This document shows, in pieces, positions 43,877-52,619 of a stretch of 64,000 nucleotides of DNA. Made by a program: the position numbers and the translations under genes. Position 1 is the stretch's first letter. Each line of letters opens with the position of its first letter. Origin of the DNA: Gemmatimonadaceae bacterium (GTDB taxonomy: Bacteria > Gemmatimonadota > Gemmatimonadetes > Gemmatimonadales > Gemmatimonadaceae); NCBI GenBank assembly GCA_020852815.1, contig JADZAN010000001.1:124001-188000 (forward strand), given 5' to 3'. The notes under the pieces are model-generated. The model made no database searches. It worked only from the letters and a program-made list of their open reading frames with translations, and was not told the origin of the DNA.

Positions 43877-45582
43877 GCCGTCCCTCCCCGCAGGGCGCGG
43901 TTCACCGCGTTGCGCACCAGGATCTCCTTGTCGGTCGCCGCGCGACGCAACACCGCGATTGCATCCGTCGTCCCGACCCGCCCCAGCGCCATTGCCGCGC
44001 AGGCGCGCAGCTCCGGGTCCTCGCGCCGGCCAAAGAAGCTCTTGCTGTTGAGGAGCCCATCGAGCAGCGCCACCCCGCCGTCGCCGCACATCGCGCCAAA
44101 GGCCTCGAACAGCGCCATCTTCTCCGTGAGGTCGGCGTCGGACAGCCGCTTCCCCTTGATCGCCGCCTCGACCTTCGGGAGCGCGGGACGATGCACGCGC
44201 TGCGCGAACGCCTTGGCCGTCGCCACCCGCACCTCGCGCGAACTGTCGTCGATGCAGCGCTCCAGCTGCTGCAACGCCCCGGGAGTCCCGATCTCCGCCA
44301 GCGCCTGCACCGCCGCCAGCCGCACGTCGTTGTCGGGTTGCGTCATCAGGCGCGAGAGCGCCGGCACCGCCGCCGCCGCCTTCATCGCCCCCGAGCGGCG
44401 AATCGCCTCCAACGCCACGTCGCGCTCCGGCGCGCCAATCAACCGCACCAGCTCACCGGTGTGCGCCGCCGCCAGCCGCTGCGCCGCCGACTCGAGCTGC
44501 GTCCGCACCCTCGGCGTCTGCAATCGTCCCAGCCACGAGAAGATCGTCCCCAGCGCCGAGACGCGGAGTTGGTCGAACAGCTCGTTCAATTCCGACTGGT
44601 CGGCCAGGTCGGTGCGCTCGTCCAGCGACTGCAGGAGTTGCGACAACGCCTCCGGTTCGCTCATCCGGTTGGGGAGCGAGAGCAGTGTCTCGCGCTGCGG
44701 CGGCGTGAGGTCGCGTGCGCGGTTGGCGGCGATGTTCACCTCGCGCAGCAGGTGCGCCACCGTACGCAGCTGTCCCGCCGTGAGCAGGTGCACGAGCAGG
44801 TTGTCGAGGACGCCGACGATCTCGTCGCGAATCGCCGGATCCACCTGCACCTCGAACACGTCGAGGAGGATGTTGACGACGTTGCCGCGCAGCTCCGACG
44901 CGTACTCGGTCGACACCGCGTCCTTCAGGTACTCGATCTCGCGCTCGTCGAGGAAATACAGCGTGCTGTCGAAGTCATCGAGGTTCACCACGCCCGACGG
45001 GAGGATCGTCTCCTGCGGCGGCTCCTGGATCTGCTTCGGATCGACGAGGCGGTCCTGCTTCGCGAGGTCGGACGCATCGAGCGGCGCCACGCCCTCCAGC
45101 GCCACGTCCACGTAGCGGTACCGCACGAACGAGAACTCCTGCTCCCACAGCAGCGTCAGGAGGTCGTCCTCGTCAGGCGACGCCTTGCGCACCCGGACGA
45201 TGATGTCGATCAGCTGCACCAGCTCCTGCTGCTCCACCTCGCGCAGCAGGCGCAACTCGCGAATGCCGTCCTTGTACAGGATCCACGGCAGCGCGTCGGT
45301 GGTCTTGTCCGGCTCGTTGATGACCGTCTGCCCTTCCCAGCGCAGTTGTGTGTCGGTCACCTCGATGACCAGCTCCTCGCAATGCGCCCAGATGGGGGCG
45401 AACGAGGCACGCGCATTGTCGAGCGCGCGCAGGAAGGTCGGGTTGTTGGGGAGGTACAGCTGCTGCGCGCGCACCGCACGACCGAACATGCGGAGCATCT
45501 CCTCCACGAGCGCCAACGGAAACGGCGGCTCGGGGCGATCCTCCGCATGCTGGTTCGGGGTGCTCGCCGACGGCAGGGTCAC
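43873..45582 (-). CDS. HEAT-repeat protein
   Basis: 569 residues. The N-terminal module (about 25-135, [13 protein letters not shown]...) looks homologous to the one in the HD-GYP protein. A linker follows, and the C-terminal half is HEAT/PBS-lyase-like helical repeats ([27 protein letters not shown] is one repeat; [19 protein letters not shown] another). No catalytic motif is seen, so it is probably a scaffold or partner of the HD-GYP protein. The GTG start overlaps the trpB stop (GTGA). Confidence 0.78.
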   Translation of the reverse strand: MTLPSASTPNQHAEDRPEPPFPLALVEEMLRMFGRAVRAQQLYLPNNPTFLRALDNARASFAPIWAHCEELVIEVTDTQLRWEGQTVINEPDKTTDALPWILYKDGIRELRLLREVEQQELVQLIDIIVRVRKASPDEDDLLTLLWEQEFSFVRYRYVDVALEGVAPLDASDLAKQDRLVDPKQIQEPPQETILPSGVVNLDDFDSTLYFLDEREIEYLKDAVSTEYASELRGNVVNILLDVFEVQVDPAIRDEIVGVLDNLLVHLLTAGQLRTVAHLLREVNIAANRARDLTPPQRETLLSLPNRMSEPEALSQLLQSLDERTDLADQSELNELFDQLRVSALGTIFSWLGRLQTPRVRTQLESAAQRLAAAHTGELVRLIGAPERDVALEAIRRSGAMKAAAAVPALSRLMTQPDNDVRLAAVQALAEIGTPGALQQLERCIDDSSREVRVATAKAFAQRVHRPALPKVEAAIKGKRLSDADLTEKMALFEAFGAMCGDGGVALLDGLLNSKSFFGRREDPELRACAAMALGRVGTTDAIAVLRRAATDKEILVRNAVNRALRGGTA

Positions 45583-46862
45583 AGCGGCAAAATACCCATT
45601 TCTCGGACCTGCGCCACGTCCTTGTCCCCGCGACCGCTCACGCACAGCAGCACAGGCTCGTCGGCGGTCCAGCGCCCGCGTTGCGCGGCGATCCACGCCA
45701 CAGCGTGCGCCGTCTCGAGCGCCGGAATGATCCCCTCCAACCGACTCAGCATCGCGAACCCCTCCAGGGCCTGCGTGTCGTCCACCGCGACATAGGTCGC
45801 CCGGCCACTGTCCTTTAGGTACGAGTGCTCCGGCCCCACCCCCGGGTAGTCCAGGCCGGCCGAAATCGAATGCGCCGGATGCACCTGCCCGCGCTCGTCC
45901 TGCAGCAGGTAGCTCAACGACCCGTGCAGCACCCCCGGCGTGCCGCGGGTCAACGACGCCGAGTGCCGGGCGGAATCGAGCCCTTCACCGGCCGCCTCAA
46001 CTCCGACGAGTTCCACCCCCTCATCGTCAACGAAACCGGCAAAGATTCCCATCGCATTCGACCCCCCGCCCACGCACGCCACCACGCTCCTCGGAAGACG
46101 CCCCGCGCGCTCCAGCATCTGCGCGCGCGCCTCGCGCCCGATGACCGACTGGAAGGCGCGCACCATGCGCGGATACGGAGCCGGCCCCACCACCGAGCCA
46201 ATGATGTAGTGCGAGTCCCGGACGTTCGTGACCCAATCCCGAATCGCCTCGGTCGTGGCGTCCTTGAGCGTCCGCGTCCCGCTGGTGACGGGAATCACTT
46301 CCGCCCCCATCAGCCGCATGCGGTAGACGTTGAGCGCCTGCCGGCGCATGTCCTCCTCGCCCATGTACACCACGCAACCGAGGCCGAAGCGCGCGCAGAT
46401 GGTCGCCGTCGCCACGCCATGCTGCCCCGCCCCGGTCTCGGCGATGATGCGCGTCTTCCCCATGCGGCGCGCCAGCAGCGCCTGCCCCACGGTGTTGTTG
46501 ATCTTGTGCGCCCCCGTGTGGTTCAGGTCCTCGCGCTTGAGCCACACCGGCGCCCCGACCAGCGCCGACAGGCGTGGCGCATCGCTCAGCGCCGACGCTC
46601 GCCCCACATAGTGCGTGAGGAGCTCCTGCCAGGCACCGACAAAGGTCGGGTCGAGCATCGCGGCGTCGAACGCCGCCTCGAGTTCGTCCAGCGCCGGGAT
46701 CAGCGTCTCCGGCACGTAACGTCCCCCGAATACGCCAAAGCGGTCGCGCGATGCGGGGACTTCACTCGAGGCGAGCGACGCCTTCGCGCCGGCCGAACCA
46801 GCCGCGCTGGTTGGAATCGTCGAACTCGTCGAATTGGTCGAGGGCGTGGCAGATGCGGACAT
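45579..46862 (-). CDS. trpB: Tryptophan synthase beta chain
   Basis: A PLP enzyme of 427 residues that condenses indole and serine. The Schiff-base lysine is in HTGAHKINN (near 119), the glycine-rich phosphate loop in [11 protein letters not shown] (near 263), and [12 protein letters not shown] lies at the N-terminus. About 35 residues before the conserved start are Ser/Thr/Ala-rich and unlike normal TrpB. A shorter start cannot be excluded, but no better in-frame ATG is near. Confidence 0.95.
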   Translation of the reverse strand: MSASATPSTNSTSSTIPTSAAGSAGAKASLASSEVPASRDRFGVFGGRYVPETLIPALDELEAAFDAAMLDPTFVGAWQELLTHYVGRASALSDAPRLSALVGAPVWLKREDLNHTGAHKINNTVGQALLARRMGKTRIIAETGAGQHGVATATICARFGLGCVVYMGEEDMRRQALNVYRMRLMGAEVIPVTSGTRTLKDATTEAIRDWVTNVRDSHYIIGSVVGPAPYPRMVRAFQSVIGREARAQMLERAGRLPRSVVACVGGGSNAMGIFAGFVDDEGVELVGVEAAGEGLDSARHSASLTRGTPGVLHGSLSYLLQDERGQVHPAHSISAGLDYPGVGPEHSYLKDSGRATYVAVDDTQALEGFAMLSRLEGIIPALETAHAVAWIAAQRGRWTADEPVLLCVSGRGDKDVAQVREMGILPL

Positions 46863-46997
46863 GCCGATCAGACTCCAGTTGCTGCGTGTGAAGCGGGTTT
46901 GCGGTGCGCGCCGACGCCGGCGCAGTCTACAGGCGATCTCACGGATGGTCGACGGCACGTGGCCGGCCGAGAGGGCCAGCGAACCAGCGCGCGGCGA

Positions 46998-47702
46998 TCA
47001 TTCGTGCGACGGTTTCCGGTCGCGCGCCTCGCGAACGGCGTCCGCGAAGGCGCGCATGCGCAGCGGGTCCTTCACCCCCGGCGCCGATTCCACGCCGGAC
47101 GAGACGTCGACCACATCCGGGGCCAGGAGCGCGATGGCCCGGGCGACATTGTCCGCGCGAAGACCTCCGGCAAGGATAATCGATCGCCCGTCGCGCAGGG
47201 GTTCCACCACCTCACGCGTCGCCGCCCAGTCGAAGCTGCGTCCTGTCCCGCCGAGCATCCCGTCCACCTTGGCGTCGAGGAGGACGCCATCGCCCTCCGC
47301 CGCCGCGGCGAGCTGCCGCCCGTCGATACCCGACTCGCCCACGTGAAGCACCATCCAGATGCGCGCGCGTGTGCGGCGCCTGAGCGCGGGCACGAGTTCT
47401 CCGTCGTCGCCCCCGTGCAGCTGGATCACGTCGAGCCCCAGGCGATCGACGGTATCGGCGATGGCGTCGGCGCTCATCCCGGCAAAGACCCCGACGCGCG
47501 CCGGCCGCGGAAGACGCTGCGAACCCGGCGTGTCCTCGACGGCGCGCAGCAGCGACGCCGCGCCCTCGACCGTCAGCTGCCGTGCACTCGGCGCAAAGAT
47601 GAAGCCGAGGAATCCGGCGCCTAACGCGGCGGCGAGCACGGCGTCCTCGGCACGCGTGAGCCCGCAGAACTTGAGCGCGACGGCGGAATGGTGCGATGCC
47701 AC
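46998..47702 (-). CDS. trpF: Phosphoribosylanthranilate isomerase
   Basis: 234 residues. The catalytic cysteine is in LKFCGLTRAEDAV near the N-terminus; GFIFAPSAR, VIQLHGGDD and the DVSSGVESAPGVKD phosphate-binding end are diagnostic. GTG 47702 (reading VASHHSAVALKFCG) is taken as the start, since the frame further upstream is antisense-like. It lies between trpC (14 bases away) and trpB. Confidence 0.93.
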   Translation of the reverse strand: MASHHSAVALKFCGLTRAEDAVLAAALGAGFLGFIFAPSARQLTVEGAASLLRAVEDTPGSQRLPRPARVGVFAGMSADAIADTVDRLGLDVIQLHGGDDGELVPALRRRTRARIWMVLHVGESGIDGRQLAAAAEGDGVLLDAKVDGMLGGTGRSFDWAATREVVEPLRDGRSIILAGGLRADNVARAIALLAPDVVDVSSGVESAPGVKDPLRMRAFADAVREARDRKPSHE

Positions 47703-47716
47703 GGCGTGCCCTCGCG

Positions 47717-48538
47717 CTACGCGCCGGCGACGCGCGCCACGCCGGCCAGCGCGCGCATTGCGGCTGCCGGGTCGCTCGACGCCGACAGCGCGGAGCCGAT
47801 GAGCACGGCGTCGGCGCCCAGTGCCGCGGCGCGCACCACGTCCGGCACCGCCGTCATCCCACTCTCCGCCACCCGCACCCGGTCGCGCGGTATCGACGGC
47901 AGCAGGCGTTCCGTCACCGATTGCTCGATCACCAGCGTCTCGAGGTCGCGCGCGTTCACGCCGATCGCGGGGGCTCGTGTCGCCACCGCACGCGCCAGCT
48001 CCGCCTCGCTCCGCACCTCCACCAGCGGCTCGATCCCGAGGTCCAGTGCGAGGTCGACCAGCCCCTCCAGTCGCCCAGGTCCCAGCGCCCGCGCAATGAA
48101 GAGGATCGCCGACGCGCCGAGGGCGCGCGCCTCCCACACCTGCGCCTCGTCTACGTGGAAGTCCTTCTTGAGGAGCGGAATGCTCACGCGGTCGCGTACC
48201 TCGACAAGGTCACGCTCGCTGCCGCCAAACTCCGACGGTTCGGTGAGCACGGAGAGGGCGCGCGCCCCCGCCTTCTCGTACAACGCCCCCCGGTCACCGG
48301 CGCGAATCTCGGCATTGATCTCCCCTTTCGACGGCGAACGTCGCTTGATCTCGGCGATCACGGCAATCGTTTCGCCCGCTCGTAGCGCCTTGGCGAAGGA
48401 GGTGACCGGTGGGGCGTCGCGCACCTGCGCCTTCAGGTCGTCGAGGCGGAGCCGAAGCGCGGACGAGCGCTCGGCCGCGGCTGCGGAAAGTCGCCCCAGC
48501 GGGCCAGACGGGGGCGTCCAGGAGAGATTCTCTTGCAC
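47717..48538 (-). CDS. trpC: Indole-3-glycerol phosphate synthase
   Basis: 273 residues. AEIKRRSPSKGEI (catalytic Lys) near 70, LLKKDFHVDEAQVWEARALGA near 130, IGVNARDLET near 195 and VAESGM near 225 are the family motifs. GTG 48538 is the likely start (VQENLSW). It is the first gene of the trp cluster and is divergent from lexA; the lexA -35 element and one candidate LexA site touch its start codon. Confidence 0.94.
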   Translation of the reverse strand: MQENLSWTPPSGPLGRLSAAAAERSSALRLRLDDLKAQVRDAPPVTSFAKALRAGETIAVIAEIKRRSPSKGEINAEIRAGDRGALYEKAGARALSVLTEPSEFGGSERDLVEVRDRVSIPLLKKDFHVDEAQVWEARALGASAILFIARALGPGRLEGLVDLALDLGIEPLVEVRSEAELARAVATRAPAIGVNARDLETLVIEQSVTERLLPSIPRDRVRVAESGMTAVPDVVRAAALGADAVLIGSALSASSDPAAAMRALAGVARVAGA

Positions 48539-48561
48539 TTCGGGGCTTGTTCGGCTAGAGT
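48533..48561 (+). promoter_or_regulatory. Sigma-70-type promoter for lexA
   Basis: TTGCAC (48533-48538) and TAGAGT (48556-48561) are separated by 17 bases. The predicted transcription start near 48568 leaves a leader of about 94 bases. Confidence 0.5.
48538..48552 (+). promoter_or_regulatory. Candidate LexA operator 1 (CTTC-N7-GTTC)
   Basis: CTTC (48538-48541), seven bases, GTTC (48549-48552), each followed by GG. It lies in the lexA promoter spacer and at the trpC start codon. Alphaproteobacterial LexA binds GTTC-N7-GTTC; this copy has one mismatch. Confidence 0.55.
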
Positions 48562-48563
48562 TT

Positions 48564-48578
48564 CTTCGGCAGTTGTTC
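48564..48578 (+). promoter_or_regulatory. Candidate LexA operator 2 (CTTC-N7-GTTC)
   Basis: CTTC (48564-48567), seven bases, GTTC (48575-48578). It is a near copy of operator 1 placed 26 bases downstream, overlapping the predicted lexA transcription start. Confidence 0.55.
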
Positions 48579-48661
48579 GGGGATCTCCATCGACCGCCCG
48601 TCCGGCCCTTGCCCGGGGGCTGGTTCTCGATCCTCGACGCACCCTCGCGCGGAGTCCGCAC

Positions 48662-49270
48662 ATGCCGCTCACCAAACGGCAACGAGAGATCCTGACCTAC
48701 CTGCAGGAGTACGCCGACGACCGGGGCTACGCCCCTTCGTTCGAGGAGATCGCCGAGCACTTCAACTATAACTCGCTGGCCACGGTGCACGAGCACCTCA
48801 CCAACCTCGAACGCAAGGGGTACATCCGGCGGAGTTACAACGAGAGCCGGGCCATCGAGATCCTCCCGTCGGAACTCTTTGCGCGCGCGGTCGACCTCCC
48901 GCTCCTGGGCACCGTCGCCGCCGGCGCCCCCATCGAGGCGTACGCGCACAACGAGTCGCTTGCCGTTCCACAGGACCTGGTCACCCGAAACGGGAACCAC
49001 TACGTCCTCAAGGTGCGCGGGAACTCGATGATCGACGAGCAAATCCGTGACGGCGACTTTGTCATCGTCAACGAGCGCCGCAGCGCGGACAACGGCGAGA
49101 TGGTCATCGCCCTCCTCAACAACACCGGCGCCACCTGCAAGAAGTTCTACCGCGAACGCGACGGGCGCATTCGGCTGCAGCCAGCCAACGAGACGCTCAC
49201 GCCGATGTACGTGCACGAGAACGACATCGCCATCCAGGGGGTCGTCGTCGGCGTCATTCGGCGCTACTAG
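48662..49270 (+). CDS. lexA: LexA repressor (SOS response)
   Basis: 202 residues. An N-terminal winged helix-turn-helix (LTKRQREILTYLQEYADDRG, SFEEIAEHFNYNSLATVHEHL) precedes the S24 autoprotease. The self-cleavage Ala-Gly is in VAAGAP near residue 86, the catalytic Ser in RGNSMIDEQI near 121 and the Lys in TCKKFYRE near 159. ATG 48662 is chosen because the frame upstream covers promoter and operator candidates. It would repress DNA-repair genes and itself. Confidence 0.96.
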   Translation: MPLTKRQREILTYLQEYADDRGYAPSFEEIAEHFNYNSLATVHEHLTNLERKGYIRRSYNESRAIEILPSELFARAVDLPLLGTVAAGAPIEAYAHNESLAVPQDLVTRNGNHYVLKVRGNSMIDEQIRDGDFVIVNERRSADNGEMVIALLNNTGATCKKFYRERDGRIRLQPANETLTPMYVHENDIAIQGVVVGVIRRY

Positions 49271-49295
49271 GCCGGCGCGCCAGTTCCAGAGAGTG

Positions 49296-49335
49296 CAGCG
49301 CGCGCGCGAGCCGAAGGAGCTTGGCTCGCGCGCGC
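49296..49335. terminator. Strong bidirectional hairpin between lexA and trpD
   Basis: A perfect 15-bp stem (arms 49296-49310 and 49321-49335, CAGCGCGCGCGAGCC type) with a 10-base loop, exactly between two convergent genes. There is no T-run on either side, but the stem is the longest perfect one seen in the window. Confidence 0.7.
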
Positions 49336-49344
49336 TGCCGGCGG

Positions 49345-50379
49345 TCAGGGTTCGGGCGCGTACGCGCGGCGCAGCCGCTCCAGCGCGTCCAGTCCCACGG
49401 CGTCGCGCACCCCCTGTTTTGCGCGCGCCACTCCCTCCGCGTAGTCGCTCACCTGCCCCGAGACGTAGAGCGCGGCCGCCGCGTTGAGGACCACCGCGGC
49501 GGTGGCGGCTGGAGTCCCCTGGCCTCCCAACACGTCGCGCACGATGCGCGCGTTGTCGGCGGGGCCGCCGCCGGCGAGTGCGGCGGGGTCAAACGCCGGG
49601 TAGCCAAAGTCCGACGGCTTCACTTCCCACTCGCGAGTCGTTCCGGCGCGCACCTCGACCACGCGCGTCGGGCCCAGCGGTGAGAACTCGTCCATCCCCG
49701 GCTCGCCGTGCACCACGAGGGCGTGCGTGGTCCCCAGCGCGGCGAGCGCCCCCGCCAGGAGAGGGATGCGCCGAACCTCCGCCACCCCCAGCACCTGGCG
49801 CCCCGCCATTGCCGGGTTGGCCAGCGGCCCCACGATGTTCATGACTGTCGGCACCGCCAGCTCGCGGCGCACCGGTCCCACGTGGCGCATTGCCGGATGC
49901 ATGCTCGGGGCGAACATGAAGACGATCCCCGCGTCGTGCAGCGAGCGCTCCATGACCGCCGGCGCGGCGTCCAGCGGGACCCCCATTGCCTCCAGGACGT
50001 CGGCACTTCCGCACTGCGAGGTGAACGAGCGGTTTCCGTGCTTCGCCACGCGAACCCCGAGCCCGGCGGCGAGCAGGGCGGCGGCGGTGGAGATGTTGAA
50101 CGTGGTGACCGTTCCACCCCCGGTGCCGCAGGTGTCCACCAGTGCGGCGGGATCGCTGGCGCTCAGGCGGACCATCGCCTGGCGCATCGCGCGGGCGGCC
50201 CCCGCCACCTCCTGGGCCGTTTCCCCCTTCACGCGAAGCCCCATGAGGAGTGCGGCCACCTGCGCCGGCGTGGCCTCGCCCCGCATGATGGTCCCGAACG
50301 CCTCCGCCGAATCGTCCTCGGCGAGCGACTCGCCGAAGGCCAGCCGGCGAATCGCCTGCTGCAGCGTGCTACTCGTCAC
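49345..50379 (-). CDS. trpD: Anthranilate phosphoribosyltransferase
   Basis: 344 residues. DTCGTGGGTVTTFNIST (PRPP-binding) near 82, KHGNRSFTSQCGSADVLEAMG near 112 and VMNIVGPLANPA near 180 are diagnostic. The start is GTG 50379, overlapping the end of the GAF-domain gene by 11 bases. It is physically separated from the other trp genes by lexA; trpE and trpG are not in the window. Confidence 0.95.
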   Translation of the reverse strand: MTSSTLQQAIRRLAFGESLAEDDSAEAFGTIMRGEATPAQVAALLMGLRVKGETAQEVAGAARAMRQAMVRLSASDPAALVDTCGTGGGTVTTFNISTAAALLAAGLGVRVAKHGNRSFTSQCGSADVLEAMGVPLDAAPAVMERSLHDAGIVFMFAPSMHPAMRHVGPVRRELAVPTVMNIVGPLANPAMAGRQVLGVAEVRRIPLLAGALAALGTTHALVVHGEPGMDEFSPLGPTRVVEVRAGTTREWEVKPSDFGYPAFDPAALAGGGPADNARIVRDVLGGQGTPAATAAVVLNAAAALYVSGQVSDYAEGVARAKQGVRDAVGLDALERLRRAYAPEP

Positions 50380-51682
50380 CGATCTCTCCCAGCAGCCGCT
50401 CCGGGAGCTCGGCATTGGCGGCGATGAGCGCGATGACCAGCGCCAGCAGCGACACGCGTTCGACGTCTTCCTCCACGAAGACGCCGCGCTTGGCGCGATT
50501 GGTCAGGTTCACGACGCCGATCAGTTCATCCCGGTAGATGAGCGGGAACGAGATGAACGACCCGGTGGTGAGGTACTGGTCGCGAAGGAGCGGGTGGCGG
50601 TCGGCTTCCGCGGCATCCTGCACCAGCAGCGGTTCGCGCGACATGGCGACGATGCCCGCGACACCCTTGCCGTTGGGAATGCGCTGGCCGAGGACGATGT
50701 TGGGCGCCAGCCCGCGCGCTGCGGCGAGGTAGAGCGTATCCGGCTCGGGGGCGCGCAGCATGAGCGAGCAGCGTTGCGCCTGCATGTCATCGCCCACCAG
50801 GGCGAGGAGTCCGTCCACCAGGGCGCGCGGCGCATCCTTGCTCGTGTTGTCGATGCGCAGCGACCGTTCGATGAGGTACAGCGTGCGCGTCTTCTGTCGC
50901 AGCGATTCGTTGCGGCGGTGCAGCTCGATGTGCGCCTGCTCCAGCTGTGCGACGGCCGCCGTGAGCTGGTGCTCCAGCGACGACGACTTGCGCGTTGCGC
51001 GCCGCCCCTCTTCCTGCGCCGCGGCGATGTCGCGCTCCAGGTGCAAGAGGCGTTCGGCGTCGGCGGCGTTGACCTGCGAGGCGGCGCCGCGCGCCTTCCC
51101 CAGCTCGCCCTCGAGCACGCCGAGCTTGCGGATGTACTCGCCGTGCACGCGCTGCGTCACGTCCTCGAGCGTGCGCACCGCTTCGTCACGCGCCTCGCGC
51201 TCGCCAAAGCGCGCGTACGCCAGCTCGAACAGGGCGACGCACGGGGCGAAGCGTTCGCTGGTTCGCGTGCCGAACATGCGCCGCTGTTCGTACAGTCCCA
51301 GCATCCCTGACAGTTCGCCGTCTGTCGTTAGGCCGCGCAGCGAGAGGATGCCGCCGTCGGCAAACGGGGTGAGGCCGAGGAGCCGGGCGTACTCGACCGA
51401 CCGGTCGCCGAGGTCGACGAACTGCCCGCCGTTTGCCACCATGGCGCGCGCGGCCGGGGGGAGGTGGTCGATGGTGGTATCGACGGTGGCGCGGACCACG
51501 CGCTCCTGCACGGGGGTCAGCCGCTCACGCAGCATTTCCCGGCGCCCTTCGTAGCGGAACACGGAGACGAGCGCCGACCGATCGGCCTCGGCGAGCGCCT
51601 CACCCAGCGCCACGAGCGCCGCGTCCAGGTCGGGGGCGACACTCAGCGCGTGCGCCAGCGAGGGAAGGCTCTTGATCGACAT
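50369..51682 (-). CDS. GAF-domain signalling protein with central coiled coil
   Basis: About 437 residues. An N-terminal GAF-like region (about 1-170) is followed by a long coiled coil (about 170-270, EAVRTLEDVTQRV to LRQKTRTLYLIERSL). The C-terminal GAF domain (about 275-430) has GKGVAGIVAMSREPLLVQD and ELIGVVNLTN. No kinase, cyclase or phosphodiesterase output is attached, so it would signal through a partner. It overlaps trpD. ATG 51682 is chosen; ATG 51700 is possible. Confidence 0.78.
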   Translation of the reverse strand: MSIKSLPSLAHALSVAPDLDAALVALGEALAEADRSALVSVFRYEGRREMLRERLTPVQERVVRATVDTTIDHLPPAARAMVANGGQFVDLGDRSVEYARLLGLTPFADGGILSLRGLTTDGELSGMLGLYEQRRMFGTRTSERFAPCVALFELAYARFGEREARDEAVRTLEDVTQRVHGEYIRKLGVLEGELGKARGAASQVNAADAERLLHLERDIAAAQEEGRRATRKSSSLEHQLTAAVAQLEQAHIELHRRNESLRQKTRTLYLIERSLRIDNTSKDAPRALVDGLLALVGDDMQAQRCSLMLRAPEPDTLYLAAARGLAPNIVLGQRIPNGKGVAGIVAMSREPLLVQDAAEADRHPLLRDQYLTTGSFISFPLIYRDELIGVVNLTNRAKRGVFVEEDVERVSLLALVIALIAANAELPERLLGEIGDE

Positions 51683-51806
51683 GTGGAAAGGTGTCGGCAT
51701 CCGCCGACCGGAGGTCGAGCGGCGGTGCAAAGTGTGCCCGTACAACCAGCGAAGTCAATCGGTTGGCTGCCGTGGCGCGATGCCTCGGATAGCCTCGTGT
51801 GTTTGC

Positions 51807-51834
51807 TTGACTTGAAGGGTCACCGGGCTAAGTT
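51807..51834 (+). promoter_or_regulatory. Promoter candidate for the truA-pur run
   Basis: TTGACT (51807-51812) and TAAGTT (51829-51834) are 16 bases apart. The truA ATG at 51843 is only nine bases after the -10 element, so the transcript would be leaderless or nearly so. Confidence 0.5.
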
Positions 51835-51842
51835 TCGCGGCG

Positions 51843-52619
51843 ATGTCGGTGCGCACCCTGCAGCTCGTGCTGCACTATGACGGAACGGCGTTTTCCGGCT
51901 GGCAAGTCCAGCCCGAACAGCGCACCGTGCAGGGTGAAGTGGAACGGGTGCTCGCCAGGTTGTGCGGAGAACGAATCGTGGCCCAGGGGGCCGGTCGTAC
52001 CGACGCGGGCGTCCACGCGCGCGGGCAGGCGGTCGGCGTGCGAGTGCCGGACAAGTGGAGCGCGCCCGAGTTGCGCCGCGCCATGAACGCACTCCTCTCC
52101 GACGACGTGTGGGTAGCGGCGGTGCACGAGATGCGCCCCGAGTTCCATGCACGTTACAGCGCCACGGCCCGTCGGTATGCGTACTTTGTCGGCACGGACG
52201 AGGAAGCGCGGTCGCCGTTCCGGCGCCGGACCGAGTGGGCGCTGCGACCACCACTCGACCGAGGCGCGCTCGACGCAGCGGCCCGGGACATCGTGGGCGA
52301 TCACTGCTTCGTTGCCTTCGCCGTCCGAGGAACCGCCCCTGACCACGATCACCATCGCTGCATCGTGACCGACGCTTGCTGGAGCGACCGACAGGGCGGG
52401 CTCACCTTTCATGTCGAAGCCAACCGGTTCCTGCATCACATGGTCCGCTTCCTCGTGGCCACGATGATCGACATCGCCACCGGCAAGCGACCGGCGAGCG
52501 ACCTGCGCATGCTCCTCGCCGACACCAGCAACGATCGCACGTCGCCCCCCGCACCGTCCCACGCCTTGTTCCTCGAGCGGGTCGCGTACCCGCCCGGGCT
52601 GTATCTCTCCCCGACATGA
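51843..52619 (+). CDS. truA: tRNA pseudouridine(38-40) synthase TruA
   Basis: 258 residues. The catalytic Asp is in GAGRTDAGVHARGQ near residue 52. YDGTAFSGWQVQP at the start and FLHHMVRFLVATM near 200 complete the family pattern. It modifies the tRNA anticodon stem-loop. Its stop overlaps the protease start (ATGA), and it heads the plus-strand run. Confidence 0.96.
   Translation: MSVRTLQLVLHYDGTAFSGWQVQPEQRTVQGEVERVLARLCGERIVAQGAGRTDAGVHARGQAVGVRVPDKWSAPELRRAMNALLSDDVWVAAVHEMRPEFHARYSATARRYAYFVGTDEEARSPFRRRTEWALRPPLDRGALDAAARDIVGDHCFVAFAVRGTAPDHDHHRCIVTDACWSDRQGGLTFHVEANRFLHHMVRFLVATMIDIATGKRPASDLRMLLADTSNDRTSPPAPSHALFLERVAYPPGLYLSPT

Noticed and set aside
48538-48661. E. coli-type (CTGT-N8-ACAG) or Gram-positive (GAAC-N4-GTTC) LexA box at lexA
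   Set aside because: No palindromic match is present; only direct repeats occur.
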